Source of the DNA: an uncultured Lachnobacterium sp. | Lineage (GTDB): Bacteria > Bacillota > Clostridia > Lachnospirales > Lachnospiraceae | Assembly: GCA_900543445.1 (NCBI GenBank) | Contig: UQRC01000012.1 | Span: forward strand, 1-64,000 | Direction of reading: 5' to 3' | Length of the DNA stretch: 64,000 nucleotides | Shown: piece by piece, positions 37,245 through 46,524 of the stretch | How the letters are laid out: each line of letters starts with the position of its first letter | Position numbering within the stretch: position 1 is the first letter of the stretch | Translations under genes and position numbers: made by a program | Notes under the pieces: generated by a model | Database searches by the model: none | Told to the model about the DNA's origin: nothing | What the model saw: the letters and a program-made list of their open reading frames with translations, nothing else

Positions 37245-39971
37245 ATGATGTTAGTTTTCCTTGGGGTGTGCATGTGCATTACCTTCTTCGTACTCCAGAC
37301 ATATATTACTTCAGGCTTTCATGCCAGAGAGCACCGGCTTCTTCCGCTGGTGCTCACTTTGGTTGCGCTGTATAACTTTTACCGGATTGTACAGGAAATC
37401 ATGGGCAGCACAAGCGTATTTCGGGCTTTGACCGATCTGCTGGTTATTCAGATGGTCTATGTTCTGTTTCATTATGTAATGGATTTTATGCATTTCAAGC
37501 TGAAAGTATGGCTGGAAACGCTTCTTTTTTTTAGTCTGCTTTTCTCGGATTTTATGATGTTTTATGATATGATCTATGACCGGTCTTATCAGGATGTCTT
37601 TCTAGTTACTCTTTTTGCCTATGTGCTTCTGACACTTGGCTTTTCCACTTATGCGCGAATACTGACACCACTCTCGCAGATTGAGGGACATGTCAATGAT
37701 ATGTTGTATGCATCGATCGCGTTGCCGGGATTTGCATTGCTTTTCCGTGTATTCTCGCAGGGGGCAGAGAATATTGTAATGCCGATCGCGTTGGAATGCA
37801 CCTGTCTGATCATCTATTATCTGATGATGACAGGACAACTGACAAATGTAGCAATCGAGATGCAGGAGAATTACTATAATACTTCGGATATCGCATGTTT
37901 TCTGTTTGACAGTAAGATGCATTTCCGTGATGCAAATCTGGAAGCGAAGAAGATTTTTGCGGAAGCAGTACAGGAGATGGAGAATGAGCCGGATAATTAT
38001 GCGTATTATTCTTCGATGATGCGATGGAGTACACATCCGGAGGATGAGCTGGAGAGGAAATATGGCGAACTGTATTACAAATGCCAGCTGCAGCCAGTAT
38101 TCAAGGACGATATTCTGTGTGGATATATTCTCTGTGTTATTGACATCACGCACCTGAAGCAGGAAACGAAACTGATGGAGCATCTGAAGCGGGAAGCAGA
38201 GAACCAGTCTGTGCTAAAAAGCAAGTTCCTTGCGAGTGTCAGTCATGATTTAAGAAGTCCGCTCCATGCGATCATTGGAGGAAGCGAGATCCTTCTAAGA
38301 CGTAAGGAACTTCCGGCGGAGAGCCGGGCAATGCTTGGATATATTCACAATGCAGGCAACACGCTGCTTGAGCAGGTTAATACCATTCTGGTGTATTCCA
38401 AGCTGGAAGCAGGAAAGCTGACTCTGCATAAGAAAGAATACAATTTCTATAATCTGCTCAAGGAACAGGCACATATCTGCCTGATGAATCTGAACGAGAA
38501 GCCGGTTGATTTTGTGGTACGGATGGAGAGTGAGTTTCCGGAGATGATGATCGGCGATGAGTCGTGCGTGCGGCAGATCCTCCAGAATCTGTTGTCCAAT
38601 GCAACGAAGTTTACCGACCGTGGATCCATTGTGTGTACCATCTGCTGTAACAAAAAGAAGAACAGTTCGATCATACAGGTATACGGAAGCGTGGAAGATA
38701 CTGGTGTGGGAATGAATGCCCAGCAGCTGGAACACATCTTCGGAGAGTATGTCTCCTACTCGGATGATAGAGGACTTGAAGGCAGCGGACTGGGACTTTC
38801 TCTGGTCAAGCAGATGGTGGATCTGATGCATGGGCATATACATGCAAGCAGCGAGGAAGGTGTTGGAACCCGGATCATGTTTGCTTTTGAGCAGGAGCAG
38901 ACATCGTCTGTAATGCTTCCACCGACCAATATTGACCGGGATACACTGTTAAAGAAGCCGGTCTATGCGGTAAGTGATGTGAAGCCAAACTGGGTATTCC
39001 CAGGAGCGAGGGTGCTTCTGGTGGATGATATGGAGGTCAATCGTCTGATCTTCAAGAAGCTTGTTGGTCCGTGGAAACTGACGGTGGATCTGGCTGCTTC
39101 CGGAGATGAGGCAATCGCGGCGGCGAAGCTTCACAAGTATCAGATGATCATCTTAGATCAGATGATGCCGGAGAAGTCGGGCATTGAGACGGCGGATGAA
39201 ATCTCGGAGTTCTGTGATGTTCCGCTTGTTCTGATGACGGCGGACATCTCGGATGCAACGAGAACAGAGGCTTTGATCCATGGATTTATCGAATTTCTGC
39301 CAAAGCCGGTACAGATGGAGAATCTCGGCACGCTTCTTGAGACATGTCTTCCGGTTGAGTACCGTGAGATTCCGACGGCGGATACTTCGGTGGATCTGCA
39401 GGCAAGAGACCGCGAGGAGGCACTCGCCTATGCGAGAACACTGGAAACGTATTGCAAAGAAGTACAGGAACTGCTTGGAACGCTTGAAGAGTATGAGAAG
39501 ACCAATCTTGATATGTTCCGCGTGAAGGTGCATGGAATCAAGGGAATCAGCAGACAGATCGCTCAGGATGAGATGGGCGAGCAGGCAGAAATCATGGAGA
39601 TGGCGGCAAAGACCGAGAATCATGTCTTTATACGAAGAAATCTGCCGAAGTTTCTGACGCAGCTACAGGGTGTATACGATGATGTTGAGCGGGAATTTAA
39701 GAAACTTAGAGCTCAATATGAGGATAAAGGAAAAGAAACCGAAAAGCAGGAAATCGGTCAGAATGAAAAGCTTCAGTTGTGGAAGGATTTAAAGGATGCT
39801 TTTGATGCTTATGATCTGAATGCGATGGAAGAGATGATCGGTAAGTTGTCAGAAGTTGCTTTACTGCCGGAGGAAGAGAAGATATTGCAGAATGCGAAGG
39901 AAGCCTGCGATGATTTTGAATATGAGGACGGAAGCGCGGCGTGCGAGGAGGCAATGTCTATACTCGCGTAA
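37245..39971 (+). CDS. Hybrid sensor histidine kinase with receiver and HPt domains
   Basis: A 908-residue phosphorelay protein. About seven N-terminal hydrophobic helices (1-205) form a membrane sensor. A PAS-like segment, the HisKA motif SVSHDLRSPLHAI (His near residue 330), an ATPase domain with DTGVGM and GSGLGLSL, and a receiver (LLVDDMEVN; phospho-acceptor MIILDQMMPE) follow. An HPt-like part has KVHGIKGISRQI, and an acidic C-terminal extension ends the protein. It starts three bases after the HD-GYP gene, and the two probably form one pathway controlling c-di-GMP. The ligand is unknown. Confidence 0.88.
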   Translation: MMLVFLGVCMCITFFVLQTYITSGFHAREHRLLPLVLTLVALYNFYRIVQEIMGSTSVFRALTDLLVIQMVYVLFHYVMDFMHFKLKVWLETLLFFSLLFSDFMMFYDMIYDRSYQDVFLVTLFAYVLLTLGFSTYARILTPLSQIEGHVNDMLYASIALPGFALLFRVFSQGAENIVMPIALECTCLIIYYLMMTGQLTNVAIEMQENYYNTSDIACFLFDSKMHFRDANLEAKKIFAEAVQEMENEPDNYAYYSSMMRWSTHPEDELERKYGELYYKCQLQPVFKDDILCGYILCVIDITHLKQETKLMEHLKREAENQSVLKSKFLASVSHDLRSPLHAIIGGSEILLRRKELPAESRAMLGYIHNAGNTLLEQVNTILVYSKLEAGKLTLHKKEYNFYNLLKEQAHICLMNLNEKPVDFVVRMESEFPEMMIGDESCVRQILQNLLSNATKFTDRGSIVCTICCNKKKNSSIIQVYGSVEDTGVGMNAQQLEHIFGEYVSYSDDRGLEGSGLGLSLVKQMVDLMHGHIHASSEEGVGTRIMFAFEQEQTSSVMLPPTNIDRDTLLKKPVYAVSDVKPNWVFPGARVLLVDDMEVNRLIFKKLVGPWKLTVDLAASGDEAIAAAKLHKYQMIILDQMMPEKSGIETADEISEFCDVPLVLMTADISDATRTEALIHGFIEFLPKPVQMENLGTLLETCLPVEYREIPTADTSVDLQARDREEALAYARTLETYCKEVQELLGTLEEYEKTNLDMFRVKVHGIKGISRQIAQDEMGEQAEIMEMAAKTENHVFIRRNLPKFLTQLQGVYDDVEREFKKLRAQYEDKGKETEKQEIGQNEKLQLWKDLKDAFDAYDLNAMEEMIGKLSEVALLPEEEKILQNAKEACDDFEYEDGSAACEEAMSILA

Positions 39972-40064
39972 ACTCGAGAAACACGCTTCGTGGGTTCCTC
40001 GAGTTATCGCGGTGCTCGCCAGATCCGCAAGCAAGCTTGCGCTTTTTCTCGCTACTCGCGTAAA
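39961..40064. repeat. Repeat-rich intergenic element with 12-bp direct repeats
   Basis: TACTCGCGTAAA occurs at 39961-39972, where it includes the kinase stop codon, and again at 40053-40064. Between them lie the dyad AACTCGAG (39971-39978) with CTCGAGTT (39998-40005) and a hairpin-terminator. A related TTTACGCGAG occurs at 51644-51653 in reverse. The segment is more GC-rich than its surroundings. It looks like a small dispersed repeat inserted at the gene end. Confidence 0.5.
40026..40047 (+). terminator. Terminator of HD-GYP/kinase operon
   Basis: CGCAAG and CTTGCG enclose a CAAG loop, followed by CTTTTT, an intrinsic terminator on the plus strand. Confidence 0.7.
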
Positions 40065-40089
40065 AAAGCGCCGCTAGACTTTGCGGCGC
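40061..40089 (-). terminator. Terminator of membrane protein gene
   Basis: On the minus strand, GCGCCGC, an eight-base loop and GCGGCGC are followed by TTTTTT. The TAG stop at 40074-40076 lies inside the hairpin. Confidence 0.85.
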
Positions 40090-41117
40090 AGTAATGCATA
40101 GAATTTCTCGATATGGAAAGGTTTTCCCTGTACGGCTTCAACCTTCAGACGGTTTTCCTCGCTGAATCCGACTAAGATATGGTGGTTGGCCTCTGCGAGG
40201 TAGTCCATGATACCGTCGATATCGGATTTGGTGTTCTTTGGACAGTTGACGTACATATGCTTGTTCGCGGTAATGTGCATCGTGTAGGAGATGCTGAAGT
40301 GGTACCACAGGATTTTGTGAAGTGTGGAGTGCTTGTAGATCCACAGAATTTCCTGAATCGGTACGACAGCGTTCGCATCCGGCGATGTCATAATGAAGAA
40401 ATGTTCTGTGATGAACATGTCCTCCGTAGCCAGCTGAGGAAGCGTTGCAAGTTCTTCTTCCGCCTGCGCGAGGAGCTTTGCAGGATGACCGAACACGACT
40501 AAGTTCTGACAAGGTGGGGAGAGCACCGGAAAACGGATGCAGACCAGACAGGTCAGAATATACAGGATCGCATAGATCATGGTTGAAAAATACACGATAA
40601 ACAGGATCGTGGTTGCAGTCACATGGTAATCCGGCTCACTGAAATAGTATTCCGATACCTGAGAGCTGATGCCGCTTTCCGTCCAGTCGAGATCAGTGGC
40701 AAGAGATGCCATCAGAGCCTGGAAGGATTCCTGTCCGCGGACGACGCGACCGGTCACGGTGAGCGATGCAATCGAAGGAAGACCTTCCTCGCAGGTGCGC
40801 GGCGTGAGCAATACGATCACACACTGTTTGTCGCGCATGGTATAATAATAATAGCCGCGCGTCCGGCCGTACGCTTCGCTGGTATATCCGGTAAAGCGGA
40901 GGTCGTGGAATGTAGTGCGCGTATAGCGGTCCTTCGACTGGTAGGCAGCCTGTAACGTTTCTTTCTTCTCCATTGTATGTGGATGAAGCATGTTGCCAAG
41001 TGGCAGGACAACCCACAGGATTGCCAGAAGGAGCAGATATATAATTGGTGAAAAAAGCCTTTTTTTGTAAAAGGCTTTTATATTACGTGTGATATAATGT
41101 TCGTAATTATCTGGCAT
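40074..41117 (-). CDS. Membrane protein of unknown function
   Basis: A 347-residue protein with a membrane helix near residues 20-45, a soluble outside-type segment of about 120 residues, a second pair of hydrophobic segments near 170-205 and a C-terminal soluble domain that may be PH-like. I do not recognise a family. The ATG at 41117 is chosen over an upstream TTG at 41150 because GGAAAGGGA precedes it. It stands alone, convergent with the kinase gene. Confidence 0.65.
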   Translation of the reverse strand: MPDNYEHYITRNIKAFYKKRLFSPIIYLLLLAILWVVLPLGNMLHPHTMEKKETLQAAYQSKDRYTRTTFHDLRFTGYTSEAYGRTRGYYYYTMRDKQCVIVLLTPRTCEEGLPSIASLTVTGRVVRGQESFQALMASLATDLDWTESGISSQVSEYYFSEPDYHVTATTILFIVYFSTMIYAILYILTCLVCIRFPVLSPPCQNLVVFGHPAKLLAQAEEELATLPQLATEDMFITEHFFIMTSPDANAVVPIQEILWIYKHSTLHKILWYHFSISYTMHITANKHMYVNCPKNTKSDIDGIMDYLAEANHHILVGFSEENRLKVEAVQGKPFHIEKFYALLRRKV

Positions 41118-41230
41118 AATGGTTCCCTTTCCTGGAATATTACAAGACAAGTATAAAGGTTTCGGGGAGAATAATCAACCTTGCTTTTACGAATAAAAAT
41201 TGATAGTATTAGATAAATTGGAGGCAAATT

Positions 41231-41974
41231 ATGGATGCATATACAAGCTTTGCGAGTGTATACGATCTGTTCATGGACAATGTTCCGTATGAGGAGTGGT
41301 GCGCATTCCTCTGTAAGATTCTTGCGCAGCATGGGATCACAGACGGACCGGTTCTTGATCTCGGATGTGGTACCGGCAAGATGACAAGACTGATGTCGGA
41401 GCAGGGATACGATATGACCGGAATCGATAACGCGGCGGAGATGCTGCAGATTGCGGCGATGGAACCGGGTGAAGTACCGATTCTGTATCTGCTGCAGGAT
41501 ATGCAGGATCTGGAGTTGGACGGATGCGTGCGTGCGGTCTACAGTGTGTGTGACTGCGTGAATTATGTGCTGGATGAGGAGGAACTGCAGCAGGCTTTCT
41601 CGCGGGTGCATGAGTATCTGGAAGAAGACGGTGTATTTATTTTTGATGTGAACACATCCTATAAATATACAAAGCTTCTGGCGGAGAACACGTTTGCAGA
41701 GAGCCGGGATGAGGGAAGTTTTATCTGGGATAACTATTATAATGAAGAGGAGCGGATCAATGAGTATGATCTGACGCTTTTTATCCCAGAAGGGGACGAA
41801 CTGTACCGGAGATACACAGAGACGCATTACCAGAGAAATTATGAGACGGAGACGTTATTAAAACTTTTGAAAAACGCGGGCTTTATCGATATTTGTGTGT
41901 ATGATGATTACACGGATGCGCCCCTTTGTGAGACGAGCGAGAGAGCGGTATTCGTGGCAAAGAAGTCCCAATAA
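41231..41974 (+). CDS. Class I SAM-dependent methyltransferase
   Basis: A 247-residue Rossmann-type methyltransferase. Motif I is VLDLGCGTGKMTR, motif II is MTGIDNAAEML, and NYVLDEEEL is a typical later segment of the UbiE/Methyltransf_25 group. The substrate is not predictable. TTGGAGG precedes the ATG. It is followed after 20 bases by hslO and then nadE, forming a likely three-gene operon. Confidence 0.85.
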   Translation: MDAYTSFASVYDLFMDNVPYEEWCAFLCKILAQHGITDGPVLDLGCGTGKMTRLMSEQGYDMTGIDNAAEMLQIAAMEPGEVPILYLLQDMQDLELDGCVRAVYSVCDCVNYVLDEEELQQAFSRVHEYLEEDGVFIFDVNTSYKYTKLLAENTFAESRDEGSFIWDNYYNEEERINEYDLTLFIPEGDELYRRYTETHYQRNYETETLLKLLKNAGFIDICVYDDYTDAPLCETSERAVFVAKKSQ

Positions 41975-41994
41975 TTACGATAGGAGAGAAAATT

Positions 41995-42864
41995 ATGTCA
42001 GATTATATTGTACGTGCGACTGCAGCGGATGCGAGTATCCGCGCATTTGCGATTACATCGAGAGATTTGGTTGAGACAGCAAGAGAGGATCACAATACAT
42101 CACCGATCATGACCGCTGCGCTCGGACGTCTGTTGTCCGGTGGCGCGATGATGGGCACGATGTTAAAAAATGATAAGGATCTGCTTACCTTACAGATCCA
42201 GTGCAGCGGACCGGCGAAGGGATTGACCGTGACTGCGGATGCACACGGAAATGTCAAGGGATTTGCAAGCAATCCGGTGGTTGAGCTTCCACCGAATGCA
42301 GACGGACATTTGAATGTCGGAGGTGCTTTAGACCTTGGAATTTTAAGCGTGATCAAGGATATGGGCTTAAAGGAGCCTTATGTCGGACAGTGTCAGTTGC
42401 AGACCGGTGAGATCGCGGAGGATCTGACGTATTATTTTGCAACGTCGGAGCAGATTCCGTCAGCGGTAGGTCTTGGCGTGTTGATGAACAAGGATAATAC
42501 AGTGAAGCAGGCGGGCGGATTTATTATCCAGCTGATGCCTTTTACCAGTGATGAGATCATTGATAAGTTAGAGAAGCGTATTGCAGAGATCGATTCTGTG
42601 ACGATGATGCTTGAGAGAGGACTGACGCCGGAGGGAATACTGGAGGAAATCCTTGGAGATTTTGGATTAGAAATTGTTGATACAGTTCCGGCTGCGTTTG
42701 TGTGCGATTGTTCGAAGGAGCGTGTATCGCGTGCACTCTCAACCATCAGTAAGAAGGATTTGGATTCTATTATCAATGATGGAGAGAGCATCGAGGTCAA
42801 ATGCCAGTTCTGCAATAAGGCATACAATTTTGACATTGACGAGTTAAAGGAGTTAAGAAAGTGA
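41995..42864 (+). CDS. hslO: Redox-regulated chaperone Hsp33
   Basis: A 289-residue heat-shock protein that binds unfolding proteins once oxidised. The four zinc cysteines are CDC (237, 239) and CQFC (270, 273). The N-terminal core contains LGRLLSGGAMMGTMLK, typical of HslO. AGGAGAG precedes the ATG. Its stop overlaps the nadE GTG start by four bases. Confidence 0.95.
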   Translation: MSDYIVRATAADASIRAFAITSRDLVETAREDHNTSPIMTAALGRLLSGGAMMGTMLKNDKDLLTLQIQCSGPAKGLTVTADAHGNVKGFASNPVVELPPNADGHLNVGGALDLGILSVIKDMGLKEPYVGQCQLQTGEIAEDLTYYFATSEQIPSAVGLGVLMNKDNTVKQAGGFIIQLMPFTSDEIIDKLEKRIAEIDSVTMMLERGLTPEGILEEILGDFGLEIVDTVPAAFVCDCSKERVSRALSTISKKDLDSIINDGESIEVKCQFCNKAYNFDIDELKELRK

Positions 42865-44783
42865 GACATGGATTTGTAAAAGTCGCAGCCGCAACACCGA
42901 AGATCAAGGTGGCAGATACGGTATATAATACGGAACAGATACGTCTTCTGATGACGGAGAGTGCGGCATGGGGCGCACGCATTACGGTTTTTCCGGAACT
43001 TTGCATTACCGGATATACGTGTCAGGATCTCTTCCTGCAGGAGAAACTGATCGCTGGTGCGAAGGATGCGTTAATGCAGCTGGCAGAGGCGAGTGCGTCG
43101 ATTCCAGGAATCTATTTTGTGGGATTACCGTATGAGATCAACGGAAAGCTTTATAATGTTGCTGCTGCTATCTCAGATGGTCAGGTGCTTGGAATGGTGC
43201 CGAAGAGCTGGATCCCGAATTACAATGAATTCTATGAGATGCGGCATTTCGCATCGGGAGCGGAGCTTAGCACAGACGTGACACTTCCGGATGGCAGTGA
43301 GGTTTTAGTAGACCGTGAGCAGCTTTTTGTGTGCGAGCAGATGAATAAACTTAAGATTGGCGTAGAGTTGTGTGAGGATCTGTGGACGCCGAATCCACCG
43401 AGTATCGCACATGCGCTTGCAGGAGCGGATGTGATCGTAAATCTGTCGGCTTCCAATGAGATTACTGGCAAATCGGCATACCGCAAGGAGTTGGTATGCG
43501 GACAGTCCGCTAGACTGGTCAGCGCTTATATTTACGCATCGGCAGGGGAAGGGGAATCAACCCAGGATCTGGTCTTCTCCGGACACAATCTGATTGCGGA
43601 GAACGGACGTCTTCTGGCAGAGTCGAAGCGTTTCGGATATGGCGTGATCTACACGGAGATCGATGTGGAGAAACTGATCGCGGAGAGACGCAGGATGACG
43701 ACGTTTGCGACGCAGGATGGCTATGTGGAGACTTCCTTTGAACTGGAGCCTGAGGAGACGAAACTGACCCGTTATATTGATCCGGCGCCTTTTGTACCGG
43801 GAAATAAGGATGAGAGGGATAAGCGTTGTGATGAGATTCTGATGATTCAGGCGATGGGACTTAAGAAACGTCTGGAACATACCGGTGCAGGAGCCGTGGT
43901 TGGAATCTCGGGTGGACTGGATTCCACGCTTGCGCTGCTTGTCACGGTTCGTGCGTTTGATCTGCTTGGAAAGGATCGCAAGGGGATTACTGCGGTAACG
44001 ATGCCGGGATTCGGTACAACGGATCGCACTTATGATAATGCGGTCAATCTGATCCGTTGTCTTGGCGCGGAGTTTGTGGAAGTGGATATCAAGAATGCAG
44101 TCAATGTACATTTCGCGGATATCGGACAGGACGATTCCGTGCATGATGTGACGTATGAGAATTCGCAGGCGCGTGAGCGTACGCAGATTCTTATGGACAT
44201 TGCCAATAAGAAGAATGCTTTGGTGATCGGAACCGGCGATCTCTCGGAACTGGCGCTTGGCTGGGCAACCTACAATGGTGATCATATGTCCATGTATGCG
44301 GTCAATGCTTCCGTGCCAAAGACTCTGGTCCGTCATCTCGTGCGGTATTATGCAGATACATGCGGAGATGATCTGCTGGCGAAGACACTTTTGGATGTAC
44401 TCGATACACCGGTATCACCGGAACTTCTTCCACCGGAGGATGGCAAGATCTCGCAGAAGACGGAGGATCTGGTAGGCCCGTACGAGCTGCATGATTTCTT
44501 CCTGTATTATATGCTCCGTTTCGGTTTTGCTCCGGCGAAGATCTATCGTCTGGCGCAGATTGCTTTCCGGGATACGTATGAGGATGCATTTATCTTAAAG
44601 TGGCTGAAGATATTCTACCGGAGATTCTTTGCGCAGCAGTTCAAGAGATCCTGTCTCCCGGACGGTCCGAAGGTCGGATCGGTTGCGGTATCGCCACGTG
44701 GAGATCTTCGTATGCCGAGTGATGCCTGCTATACGATCTGGAAGGATGAGGTTGATAAAATAATTCCGTCAAGCAAATCATAA
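42861..44783 (+). CDS. nadE: Glutamine-dependent NAD(+) synthase
   Basis: A 640-residue fusion of a nitrilase-type glutaminase and an NAD synthetase, making NAD from nicotinic acid adenine dinucleotide. The glutaminase triad is Glu46 (FPEL), Lys115 ([14 protein letters not shown]) and Cys171 (ELCEDLW). The synthetase P-loop-like motif GISGGLDST and the later [12 protein letters not shown] follow. The start is GTG at 42861, overlapping hslO. A hairpin spans the stop codon. Confidence 0.95.
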   Translation: MRHGFVKVAAATPKIKVADTVYNTEQIRLLMTESAAWGARITVFPELCITGYTCQDLFLQEKLIAGAKDALMQLAEASASIPGIYFVGLPYEINGKLYNVAAAISDGQVLGMVPKSWIPNYNEFYEMRHFASGAELSTDVTLPDGSEVLVDREQLFVCEQMNKLKIGVELCEDLWTPNPPSIAHALAGADVIVNLSASNEITGKSAYRKELVCGQSARLVSAYIYASAGEGESTQDLVFSGHNLIAENGRLLAESKRFGYGVIYTEIDVEKLIAERRRMTTFATQDGYVETSFELEPEETKLTRYIDPAPFVPGNKDERDKRCDEILMIQAMGLKKRLEHTGAGAVVGISGGLDSTLALLVTVRAFDLLGKDRKGITAVTMPGFGTTDRTYDNAVNLIRCLGAEFVEVDIKNAVNVHFADIGQDDSVHDVTYENSQARERTQILMDIANKKNALVIGTGDLSELALGWATYNGDHMSMYAVNASVPKTLVRHLVRYYADTCGDDLLAKTLLDVLDTPVSPELLPPEDGKISQKTEDLVGPYELHDFFLYYMLRFGFAPAKIYRLAQIAFRDTYEDAFILKWLKIFYRRFFAQQFKRSCLPDGPKVGSVAVSPRGDLRMPSDACYTIWKDEVDKIIPSSKS

Positions 44784-44815
44784 GTGTGACTGCTTGCAGG
44801 CGTCACTTATGATTT
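44775..44815 (+). terminator. Stem-loop spanning nadE stop codon
   Basis: AAATCATAAGTG (44775-44786) is an exact reverse complement of CACTTATGATTT (44804-44815). The TAA stop at 44781-44783 is inside the left arm. There is only a weak T-stretch after it; a clear terminator follows at 44867-44898. Confidence 0.5.
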
Positions 44816-44866
44816 ATTTGACGGAGAAATCGTAAATTATATGAAATTAAGTAGTTGGCATGATAA

Positions 44867-44898
44867 AAAAAGACAATCGGATTACCGATTGTCTTTTT
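44867..44898. terminator. Bidirectional terminator
   Basis: A 14-bp stem (AAAAAGACAATCGG with CCGATTGTCTTTTT) and ATTA loop between nadE and convergent asnA. Confidence 0.88.
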
Positions 44899-44920
44899 GT
44901 GCTTAAATATGTATCTGTAA

Positions 44921-45931
44921 TTACAGTAACTGAATTCCGTGATCTTCACATTCCTTGATTGCTTCTTCCGGCCACAGAGAACTCTGTACTTCTCCGATGT
45001 GTGCCTTGCGAAGGAAGAACATACAGATTCTTGACTGACCGATTCCACCACCGATGGTGTATGGAAGATCTCCGTCAATGATTGCCTTCTGGAAAGGAAG
45101 ATCCTTGCGCTCCGGACAGCCTGCTTTATCAAGCTGGGAGAGGAGTGCTTTCTTATCAACACGGATTCCCATGGAAGATAACTCTAAGGCAATATCAAGT
45201 ACCGGATAATATACAAGAATATCTGCATTCAGTGCCCAGTCATCGTAGTCCGGTGCACGTCCGTCATGTGGTTCGCCGGATGCGAGTTCATCACCGATCT
45301 GCATGATGCAGACAGCGCCTTTGGCCTTTGTAATATAATACTCGCGCTCCTTCGGAGTGTTGTCCGGGAACATATCCTCAAGCTCCTGCGAAGTGATGAA
45401 GAAGATATCCTTCGGGAGTGTCAGGTCAATGTAATCATACTGGATCGCCATATACTGTTCTGTCTTGCGGAGGCATTTGTATACAGTGCGAACCGTTTCC
45501 TTTAAGAAGTCGAGATTGCGGTCTTCCTTGGAGATGATCTTCTCCCAATCCCACTGATCAACGAAGATTGAGTGGATATTGTCGGTACTTTCATCTCTTC
45601 GGATGGCGTTCATATCGGTGTAGATACCTTCGCCGAGTGCAAAGCCGTATTTCTTTAATGCGTAACGCTTCCACTTAGCAAGAGAGTGTACAACTTCTGC
45701 ATTCTTCTCGTTCTGTTCCTTGATGCCGAAAGTAACCGGTCGCTCATAACCGTTTAAGTTATCGTTGAGTCCAGTCTCTGGATCAACAAAAAGTGGAGCA
45801 GATACACGCGTCAGATGTAATCTCTGTGCAAGTAAAGCCTGAAAAAAGTCTTTAACCGTCTTAATCGCAAGCTGGGTATCATGAAGATTCAGCTCAGATT
45901 TGTAATCTTTTGGTAAAATCAGATGTTCCAT
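44921..45931 (-). CDS. asnA: Aspartate-ammonia ligase
   Basis: A 336-residue enzyme making asparagine from aspartate, ammonia and ATP, with an aminoacyl-tRNA-synthetase-like fold. Characteristic blocks are LHLTRVSAPLFVDP, SLAKWKRYALKKYGF, HSIFVDQWDWEK and the C-terminal GGGIGQSRICMF. The length is typical. GGAGAC precedes the ATG. No T-box leader is recognisable upstream. Confidence 0.96.
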   Translation of the reverse strand: MEHLILPKDYKSELNLHDTQLAIKTVKDFFQALLAQRLHLTRVSAPLFVDPETGLNDNLNGYERPVTFGIKEQNEKNAEVVHSLAKWKRYALKKYGFALGEGIYTDMNAIRRDESTDNIHSIFVDQWDWEKIISKEDRNLDFLKETVRTVYKCLRKTEQYMAIQYDYIDLTLPKDIFFITSQELEDMFPDNTPKEREYYITKAKGAVCIMQIGDELASGEPHDGRAPDYDDWALNADILVYYPVLDIALELSSMGIRVDKKALLSQLDKAGCPERKDLPFQKAIIDGDLPYTIGGGIGQSRICMFFLRKAHIGEVQSSLWPEEAIKECEDHGIQLL

Positions 45932-45984
45932 GAGGTCTCCTTTATAGTTCGATCTAAAATAAGTAGATTTCTAATCCGCATTTT

Positions 45985-46012
45985 ATTATAGCACAAGGAG
46001 GTTGAAATTCAA
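45985..46012 (-). promoter_or_regulatory. Promoter of asnA
   Basis: On the minus strand, TTGAAT (46007-46012), a 16-bp spacer and TATAAT (45985-45990). Confidence 0.6.
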
Positions 46013-46072
46013 TAAGCATTGGACGAAAAGTTGTGTTATACTATTGAGAAACAAAGGAAATGAGGATCGATT

Positions 46073-46510
46073 ATGCGAAAAGAAGATTTAACGGTCCCGG
46101 CGATCATTGCGGAGGCAATTGAGATTATCGTCGGATTGATTTACATAGGGTTGCAGATTTATTACGGTTTGTCCAACCATGTGCCGCCTTACAAATTTAT
46201 CTGTAATATTGTCGGACTGCTTCTGGTCTATGCAGGACTTACGATACTGAGCAATCATCCGGAACAGGTGAATCGTCTGAAAACAGAAGTATGTGTGGGA
46301 AAGGTGCGAAAATACACACTTCGCATGCTTCGTCTGATCAAGTTTGTTTTTGTGGTTGGATTGATGGTGCCTTGTGTGGGAGATGTGATCGGAATCGAAC
46401 TGAAGGATGCGTACAGTCTTGTGGTGATTTTTGCAATCGTACTGATCGCAGCGTTATATGAATATAAAATACTTCTTGTTATCCGGAGTAACCGTGATAA
46501 CAAGAAGTAG
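46073..46510 (+). CDS. Four-helix membrane protein, unknown
   Basis: A 145-residue protein with four hydrophobic segments, separated by a short basic stretch around VGKVRKYTLRMLRLIK. I do not recognise a family and there are no informative neighbours. GAGGAT precedes the ATG. The 3' end forms a 13-bp hairpin with the stop codon at its edge. It is convergent with the CAAX protease gene, 14 bases away. Confidence 0.65.
   Translation: MRKEDLTVPAIIAEAIEIIVGLIYIGLQIYYGLSNHVPPYKFICNIVGLLLVYAGLTILSNHPEQVNRLKTEVCVGKVRKYTLRMLRLIKFVFVVGLMVPCVGDVIGIELKDAYSLVVIFAIVLIAALYEYKILLVIRSNRDNKK
46471..46508. terminator. Stem-loop at converging gene ends
   Basis: ACTTCTTGTTATC (46471-46483) and GATAACAAGAAGT (46496-46508) are exact reverse complements around a 12-base loop, within the last codons of the membrane protein gene. 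It is probably the only terminator signal between the two convergent genes. Confidence 0.5.
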
Positions 46511-46524
46511 AGATTGCGTTTTAT

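Noticed and set aside
45932..46072. Possible T-box leader for asnA
   Set aside because: The promoter lies about 55-80 bases from the start codon, leaving no room for a T-box, and no T-box sequence is seen.
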